64,000 nt of DNA from Nocardioides scoriae (GTDB lineage Bacteria; Actinomycetota; Actinomycetes; Propionibacteriales; Nocardioidaceae). The translations under genes and the position numbers were made by a program. The stretch spans positions 2,852,001 to 2,916,000 of the forward strand of contig NZ_LT629757.1 of the NCBI RefSeq assembly GCF_900104965.1. The letters run 5' to 3'. The notes below the pieces were generated by a model that saw only the letters and a program-made list of their open reading frames with translations, was not told the origin of the DNA and did not search any database. This document shows positions 59,122 to 64,000 of this stretch, piece after piece. How positions within the stretch are numbered: position 1 is the first letter of the stretch; each line of letters opens with the position of its first letter.

Positions 59122-60119
59122 GACGATGCCTTTCGGAGCTTCTCGAGCAGGGGCTGGGCCACCTCGGTGAGGAAGGCCTCCTGGGTGTCGCCGCCGATCT
59201 GGACCAGGGCGACGTCGGTGAAGCCGTTCTCCCAGAACGGCCGGACCGCCTCGACGATCGCGTCGAGGTCGGGCCCGCAGGGGATCGACCCCGCCACGTC
59301 CTCGGGACGGACGAACTGGGTGGCGCCGGCGAAGCCGGCGGTGGTGGGCAGGTCGGCGTTGACCGCCCACCCGCCGGCGAACCAGCGGAACTGGTCGTGG
59401 GCGCGCTCGACCGCCGCGGACTCCGAGGGGTCCCAGCAGACCGGGATCTGGCCGACGGCGCGAGCCGCGCCGCCGTTCTTGGCGCGCCCGATGGTCGGGG
59501 CGCCCTCGGCGGCGTTCCACGCGGCGACCAGGTCGCCGTCGGGCTCGGTGGCGACCAGGTGGTCGGCGAGCGGGGCGAAGCGCTCGACCGCCCGCGGGCC
59601 GCCGGCCGCGACGCCGATGTCGACGCCGCCGTCGGGCAGGTCCCAGATCCGGGCGGAGTCGACCTGGAAGTACTCGCCCCGGTAGTCGACGAGCTCGCCG
59701 GTGTGGAGCTCCCGGATGATCTCGATCGCCTCCTGGAGCATCGCCTGGCGGTCCTGCACCGCGGGCCAGCCGGTGCCGACGACGTGCTCGTTGAGGCTCT
59801 CCCCGCTGCCGAGACCCAGGGTGAAGCGGCCCTCGGCGAGCAGCTGCACCGTCGCGGCCTTCTGGGCCACGACGGCCGGGTGGTAGCGCACGGTCGGGCA
59901 GGTCACGTAGGTCATCAGGCCGACCCGCGAGGTGGCGTGGGCGACCGCGCCCAGCACCGACCAGGCGTACGGCGCGTGGCCCTGCGCCGAGAGCCACGGC
60001 GAGTAGTGGTCGCTCATCACCTCGAAGTCGAAGCCGGCGTCCTCGGCGCGCACGGCGTGGTCGACGAGCTGGCGGGGACCGGCCTGCTCGGTCATCAGGG
60101 TGTAGCCGAAGGAGGTCAT
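59118..60119 (-). CDS. F420-dependent LLM oxidoreductase (FGD-like)
   Basis: 333 residues from ATG 60119. FGYTLMTEQAGPRQLVDHAV and AEDAGFDFEVMSDHYSPWL match F420-dependent glucose-6-phosphate-dehydrogenase-like enzymes; LLAEGRFTLGLGSGESLNEH is the F420 phosphate region and VQIGGDTQEAFL the C-terminal end. The active-site His-Tyr in SDHYSPW is present. It reduces or oxidises an unknown small molecule with F420. Role in glucose-6-phosphate oxidation cannot be claimed: FGD1 is similar but not identical. It overlaps the small acidic gene. Confidence 0.85.
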   Translation of the reverse strand: MTSFGYTLMTEQAGPRQLVDHAVRAEDAGFDFEVMSDHYSPWLSAQGHAPYAWSVLGAVAHATSRVGLMTYVTCPTVRYHPAVVAQKAATVQLLAEGRFTLGLGSGESLNEHVVGTGWPAVQDRQAMLQEAIEIIRELHTGELVDYRGEYFQVDSARIWDLPDGGVDIGVAAGGPRAVERFAPLADHLVATEPDGDLVAAWNAAEGAPTIGRAKNGGAARAVGQIPVCWDPSESAAVERAHDQFRWFAGGWAVNADLPTTAGFAGATQFVRPEDVAGSIPCGPDLDAIVEAVRPFWENGFTDVALVQIGGDTQEAFLTEVAQPLLEKLRKASS

Positions 60120-60147
60120 CAGGGGTGCCTTTCGCAGGGGACGGGGG

Positions 60148-60870
60148 TCAGGAGGGAGAGGTCACGGGCCGCAGGTGCGGCACCAGGTCGACGTCGAGCA
60201 GGTCACCGGGGACGTCGACGACGAGCACCGCGCCGGCCTCGCCCAGCTCGGCCTCGCTGAAGCCGCCCGAGCGCAGCGCGATGCACGCGAGGCCGGCCCG
60301 GGAGGCGGCCTCCACGTCGTACGGCGTGTCCCCGACCATGACGGCGCGCTCGACGTCGAGCCGCGCCAGCGTCGCGTGCAGCAGGTCGGGCTCGGGCTTG
60401 GAGGCGTCGACGTCGGCGTTGGTGGTCAGCACCGACACGGCGTCGGCCACCCCGAGGGAGGCGACGGCGTGCTCGGCGAACCGGGCCTCGCCTGAGCTCG
60501 CCAGCGCGACCGTCCAGCCGGCGGCCGCGAGCGCCTGCACCAGGTCGCGCGACCCCGGCAGCGGGTCCACCTCGGCCTCGAGCTCGGCGTACTCCTCCTG
60601 CCACGCGTCGCGCAGGGTGTCGCCGAGCCGGCGCTCCACCTCGTCGCCGGCGACGTGGCCGACCAGCTTGTCGCCGCCCATGCCGACCGCGCGGTGCAGC
60701 CGCCACAGCGGCAGGTGGAGCTCCTGGCGGTCGAAGGCGCGCTGCCAGGCGATGGCGTGGTGGTAGGTCGAGTCGACCAGGGTGCCGTCGATGTCGAACA
60801 GGACGGCGGCGTTCGCGGGAGGGATCGGGGGCTCCTCGGGGAGGGGGGACGTCCCGACCGAGGTACCCAC
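60148..60870 (-). CDS. HAD family phosphatase
   Basis: 240 residues from GTG 60870, or 254 if GTG 60912 is used; neither has a clear ribosome site. Motif I VLFDIDGTLVDSTYHHAIAW, motif II VALASSGEARFAEHA, the Lys in SKPEPDLLHA, and motif IV VMVGDTPYDVEAASRAGLAC. The cap has MGGDKLVGHVAG. It is a small-metabolite phosphatase of the phosphoglycolate/beta-PGM class. It is 28 bases upstream of the F420-type gene on the same strand and may share its transcript. Confidence 0.83.
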   Translation of the reverse strand: MGTSVGTSPLPEEPPIPPANAAVLFDIDGTLVDSTYHHAIAWQRAFDRQELHLPLWRLHRAVGMGGDKLVGHVAGDEVERRLGDTLRDAWQEEYAELEAEVDPLPGSRDLVQALAAAGWTVALASSGEARFAEHAVASLGVADAVSVLTTNADVDASKPEPDLLHATLARLDVERAVMVGDTPYDVEAASRAGLACIALRSGGFSEAELGEAGAVLVVDVPGDLLDVDLVPHLRPVTSPS

Positions 60871-60956
60871 TCCGCCCCGGTCGGTGCACCCCGACCGCGT
60901 CGCGCACGTCACGCACGACCCGCGAGGACGCCCTCCTCGGGAGCCGGGCAGCGGGC

Positions 60957-62402
60957 CTACTTCAGGCCCTGCTCCCCGCTCTCGATGGCCGCGAACTCCT
61001 CCTCGGGCGCGCTGGCGACGAGGTGGTGGCGGCTGTAGAACCAGAAGTACGCCAGCGCGGCCACGAACACCGCGGCCGTGATGCCGGCCGCGAGCGGGTC
61101 GACGACGAAGGTCGCGACCACCGCGACGACGCTCAGCACGAGCGCCAGGCCGGTCGTCGCGACGCCGCCCGGGGTCCGGTAGGGCCGCTCGAGGTCGGGC
61201 TCCTTGCGCCGCAGCAGCACGTGGCTCAGGTTGAGCAGCACGTAGGACACAGTGGCGCCGAAGACCGCGATGTTGATGAGCAGGGCGCCGTCGCGGAGCA
61301 CGGCCGCCAGCACGAACCCGATGGTGCCGGGCACCACCAGCGCGACCCAGGGGGTGTTGCGGCTGCCGGTCAGCGAGAGCACCCGCGGCAGGTAGCCCGC
61401 CCGCGAGAGCGCGAACAGCTGGCGGGAGTAGGCGTAGATGATCGAGAAGAAGCTCGCGACCAGCCCTGCGAGGCCGGCGTAGTTGACCACGTCGGCCAGC
61501 AGCGAGCCCTCACCGCGGACGGCGCGGATCGCCTCCGGCAGCGGGTTGTCGCTCTCGCGCAGGGTCTCCGACCCCGCCGAGCCGGGCACGAGCACCAGGA
61601 TCAGCGCGGCGAAGACGACCAGCGTCAGCACCGCGACGATGATGCCGCGCGGCATGTCGCGCGCCGGGTCGCTGCTCTCCTCGGCGGCCAGCGGCACGCC
61701 CTCGACGGCGAGGAAGAACCAGATGCCGTAGACCAGGGCGGCCACGACCCCGGCGGCGCCGTACGGCAGCAACGAGCTCGACATCGCCGCGCCCGGGTCG
61801 GGGGTGATGTCGAGCAGGTGGTCGACCGAGAACGACGGCGCCAGCCCGACCAGCGCGGCCACCAGGGCGGTGACGGCGATCGCGGTGATGCCGAACATCA
61901 GCTTGAGCGCCTCGCCGACGCCGTAGAGGTGGACCCCGATGAAGACCACGTAGGCGGCCAGGTAGACCGGCCAGCCGTTGGTGAGGCCGAACAGGCCCAG
62001 CGCCTCGACGTAGCCCCCGATGAACACCGCGATGGCGGCGGGTGCCACGGCGTACTCGATGAGGACGGCCATGCCCGTCGCGAACCCGCCCAGCGGTCCC
62101 ATGGCGCGGCGCGCGAAGCCGTAGCCGGCGCCGGCCACCGGAAGGGCGGAGGACATCTCGGCCAGGCCGAAGACCATGCAGGTGTACATCAGCCCCATCA
62201 GGGCGGTGGCGATGAGCAGCCCGCCCCAGCCGCCCTCGTCGAGACCGTAGTTCCAGCCCGCGAAGTCACCGGAGATGACGTAGCTGACGCCCAGGCCCGC
62301 CAGCAGCACCCAGCCGGCCGCGCCGGACCTCAGGCGGCGCTGCTCGTGGTAGCTCGCGTCGACGTCCGAGGAGGTCTGGCCGTCCGAGGTCGCACTGGCC
62401 AT
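60957..62402 (-). CDS. APC family permease, ethanolamine permease-like
   Basis: 481 residues from ATG 62402, with GGAGG 6 bases upstream. Twelve hydrophobic helices. GDFAGWNYGLDEGGWGGLLIA and MGLMYTCMVFGLAEMSSALP, with AGAGYGFARRAMGPLGGFATG, follow the ethanolamine permease pattern closely. It imports ethanolamine or a related amine by proton symport. No ethanolamine ammonia-lyase gene is in the window, so the pathway would have to be elsewhere or the substrate could differ. C-terminal tail is acidic. Confidence 0.82.
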   Translation of the reverse strand: MASATSDGQTSSDVDASYHEQRRLRSGAAGWVLLAGLGVSYVISGDFAGWNYGLDEGGWGGLLIATALMGLMYTCMVFGLAEMSSALPVAGAGYGFARRAMGPLGGFATGMAVLIEYAVAPAAIAVFIGGYVEALGLFGLTNGWPVYLAAYVVFIGVHLYGVGEALKLMFGITAIAVTALVAALVGLAPSFSVDHLLDITPDPGAAMSSSLLPYGAAGVVAALVYGIWFFLAVEGVPLAAEESSDPARDMPRGIIVAVLTLVVFAALILVLVPGSAGSETLRESDNPLPEAIRAVRGEGSLLADVVNYAGLAGLVASFFSIIYAYSRQLFALSRAGYLPRVLSLTGSRNTPWVALVVPGTIGFVLAAVLRDGALLINIAVFGATVSYVLLNLSHVLLRRKEPDLERPYRTPGGVATTGLALVLSVVAVVATFVVDPLAAGITAAVFVAALAYFWFYSRHHLVASAPEEEFAAIESGEQGLK

Positions 62403-62486
62403 CGTTGCCTCCGAGGCAGACAGGGGAAGGAGGTCCCGAGTCTGGGGCCGGGGGTGGCGGCGGTCAAGGAACGCCGGGGCGCCCGG

Positions 62487-63461
62487 CTACAGCAGCACGA
62501 CCGACTTGCCCAGCGTGCGGCGCTCGGCCATGTCGACCAGCGCGCGACCGAAGTCCTCCGCGGCGTACGTCGCACCGACCGGCGGGGCGATCACGCCGGA
62601 CTCCATCATCGGCAGGATCTGCTCCCACTGCCAGCGCATGTAGCCGGGGCGGGCCATCGCGTAGGCGCCCCAGCCGACGCCCCGGACGTCGACGTTGTTG
62701 AGGAGCAGCCGGTTGACCTTGACCTGCGGGATGGTGCCGCCGGTGAAGCCGACCACGAGCAGCCGACCGAGCGCGCCCAGCGAGCGCAGCGAGTCGGTCA
62801 TCAGGTCGCCGCCGACGACGTCCATGACGACGTCGACGCCCTGGCCGTCGGTCAGCTCCTTCACCCGGTCGCGGAAGCCCTCGACCAGGACGACCTCGTC
62901 GGCCCCGGCCCGCCGGGCGACCTCGCCCTTCTCCTCGGTCGACACGACGGCGATGGTGCGGGCGCCGTACCCCCGGGCGACCTGGAGGGTCGCGGTGCCG
63001 ACCCCGCCCGCGGCGCCGTGCACGAGCACCGTCTCGCCCTCCTGCAGGTCGCCGCGGACGGCGAGCGCGAAGTGGGCGGTGAGGTAGTTCATCGGCAGCG
63101 CCGCGCCCTGCTCGAAGCTGAGCGCGTCGGGCAGCGGGAAGACGCTCTCGGCGCCCACGGCGACGACCTCCGCGGCCCCGCCGTGGCCGAGCACCGCGGC
63201 GACCCGGTCACCGGCGCTGAAGCCGGAGCCCTCGGGCGCCGAGCGCACCGTGCCGGCGAAGTCGACGCCGAGGGTGAAGGGCAGCTCGGGCTTGAGCTGG
63301 TACTCCCCGCGGCTCAGCAGCAGGTCGGGGAAGGACACCCCGACCGCCTGCGTCTCGACCAGCACCTGCGGGCCGAAGGCCCCGTCGGCTGTCGGCTCCT
63401 CGACGTCCTCGACCGTGATCGCCCCGGGTCCGTCGAGCGTGGTCACCCTCACTGCGCGCAT
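62487..63461 (-). CDS. NADPH:quinone oxidoreductase-like MDR protein
   Basis: 324 residues. RAVRVTTLDGPGAITVEDVEEP start, LPFTLGVDFAGTV, and VLVHGAAGGVGTATLQVARGYGA is the NADPH loop. The zinc-binding Cys lobe of alcohol dehydrogenases is absent, which marks the zinc-free quinone reductase group; DVVMDVVGGDLM is typical. It reduces quinones or alpha,beta-unsaturated carbonyls. ATG 63461. It precedes the ethanolamine-type permease on the same strand by 84 bases. Confidence 0.88.
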   Translation of the reverse strand: MRAVRVTTLDGPGAITVEDVEEPTADGAFGPQVLVETQAVGVSFPDLLLSRGEYQLKPELPFTLGVDFAGTVRSAPEGSGFSAGDRVAAVLGHGGAAEVVAVGAESVFPLPDALSFEQGAALPMNYLTAHFALAVRGDLQEGETVLVHGAAGGVGTATLQVARGYGARTIAVVSTEEKGEVARRAGADEVVLVEGFRDRVKELTDGQGVDVVMDVVGGDLMTDSLRSLGALGRLLVVGFTGGTIPQVKVNRLLLNNVDVRGVGWGAYAMARPGYMRWQWEQILPMMESGVIAPPVGATYAAEDFGRALVDMAERRTLGKSVVLL

Positions 63462-63498
63462 GCAGCGCAGGCTAGCCGTACGCCGCGGCGCGCCGCCC

Positions 63499-64000
63499 TC
63501 AGCCCTTGACGAGCTTGGCGAGCTCGAAGTGCATCGGGTCGGTGTAGTTCCAGTCGCCGCCCCAGGCGAAGCCCCAGTTCTTGAAGATCCGGACGACGTT
63601 GCGGTCCATCGCCCCGGCGATGCCGCGGTAGTTGTCGGCGGCGTTGAGGTCGATCGCGGTGCCGTAGGTGTGGAAGCTCAGGCCGCGGGAGGGGTCGCGG
63701 GCGATGAAGCGCGGCACGTAGCAGCCGTCGTAGGTGTAGATCTTGGCCGCCAGCCCCTCGGTCACGACCTGGGTCAGGGCGCCCCTGAGCTGCGGGAGCA
63801 TCACCCGGTGGCCGGTGACGCGCCCGATGATCGGCATCGTCTCGGTGCGGATGTTGGCCGCGACCCAGGCGGGGTCGGGGTTGACGGTGCCGTCGGGGTT
63901 GGCGGTGTAGGAGAAGGACCCGACCGCGCGCGACACCGAGCCGCCGGAGAGCACCACGGTCTGGGTGGCGCCGATGTCGAGGTCGGGGCCGAGGATGAGC
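63499..64000 (-). CDS. M15/VanY-like peptidase domain protein, C-terminal part (5' end outside window)
   Basis: The frame is open to the window edge, so only the last 166 codons are present. Zinc ligands of VanY-type D,D-carboxypeptidases are visible: SFHTYGTAIDLNAADN gives His and Asp, and GGDWNYTDPMHFEL gives the catalytic Asp and last His. IYTYDGCYVPRFIARDPSRG precedes them. The upstream part contains VLSGGSVSRAVGSFSY and a Pro-rich substrate. The enzyme would trim cell-wall peptides outside the membrane; the signal peptide should lie outside this window. Confidence 0.84.
   Translation of the reverse strand, partial: LILGPDLDIGATQTVVLSGGSVSRAVGSFSYTANPDGTVNPDPAWVAANIRTETMPIIGRVTGHRVMLPQLRGALTQVVTEGLAAKIYTYDGCYVPRFIARDPSRGLSFHTYGTAIDLNAADNYRGIAGAMDRNVVRIFKNWGFAWGGDWNYTDPMHFELAKLVKG

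Noticed and set aside
61023-63509. An 828-codon plus-strand open frame opposite the permease and quinone reductase genes
   Set aside because: Composition is Arg/Asp/Val/Gln-rich without motifs, and both minus-strand genes have full conserved domains.

Overview
The window is about 64 kb of very GC-rich DNA with dense, short-gapped genes, frequent GTG starts and many 4-base start/stop overlaps (GTGA or ATGA). This style, plus F420-type LLM oxidoreductases, a Zur of actinobacterial type, P450, AldO-type alditol oxidase and divergent ald/Lrp and hppD/Lrp pairs, points to a high-GC actinobacterium. A Nocardioides-like member of the Propionibacteriales is my best guess, but it rests on gene content and not on a marker gene. 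No rRNA, tRNA, CRISPR array, prophage or complete insertion sequence was seen. The window looks chromosomal.

Layout. 1-1.9 kb: end of a ferric-reductase-like oxidoreductase, an exported FMN-binding protein and ApbE, a flavin-transfer electron module. 2.0-7.2 kb: a perfect palindrome that looks like a Zur box, then a five-domain Opp/Dpp-type ABC importer (two ATPases, a lipoprotein, one fused double permease), with a zur-type regulator gene facing it. 7.3-8.4 kb: a secreted protein made of two related halves. 8.6-11.9 kb: beta-phosphoglucomutase and a GH65 disaccharide phosphorylase. 12.3-19.1 kb (minus): MFS transporter, PEP carboxylase, P450, threonine dehydratase. 19.2-23.4 kb (plus): two glycosyltransferases, alditol oxidase, a small alpha/beta-barrel-like protein; three minisatellites lie here. 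23.4-29.7 kb (minus): sensor kinase, PEP-synthase regulatory protein, PEP synthase, HAD phosphatase. 30-35.4 kb: thioesterase, zinc alcohol dehydrogenase, a small helical protein, GH13 alpha-glucosidase and HPPD. 35.5-41.5 kb: Lrp regulator, trehalose-synthase-like GH13, amidase, and a luciferase-like/hemerythrin fusion. 41.5-46.9 kb: alanine dehydrogenase with its Lrp regulator, GNAT plus Asp23-like pair, TetR plus thioesterase, ROK regulator. 47-51.2 kb: zwf-edd-eda, a compact Entner-Doudoroff operon. 51.3-56.7 kb: DoxX, MmuM, GNAT, amidohydrolase, animal-type heme peroxidase. 56.8-64 kb: LysR and TDT transporter, F420-type oxidoreductase with a small partner, HAD phosphatase, ethanolamine-type permease, quinone oxidoreductase, and a truncated VanY-like peptidase.

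Main themes. Central carbon metabolism is strongly represented: PEP carboxylase, PEP synthase with its regulator, Entner-Doudoroff enzymes, and several alpha-glucoside/trehalose enzymes. Local regulation is unusually readable: candidate operators sit in front of the ABC operon (Zur), between hppD and an Lrp gene, between ald and an Lrp gene, between the TetR and Asp23 genes, between the ROK gene and zwf, and between the LysR and TDT genes.

The most unexpected structure not explained by genes is a family of three long palindromic intergenic repeats (about 24.1, 30.8 and 34.1 kb). Their right ends abut, in each case, the stop codon of the leftward gene next to them.
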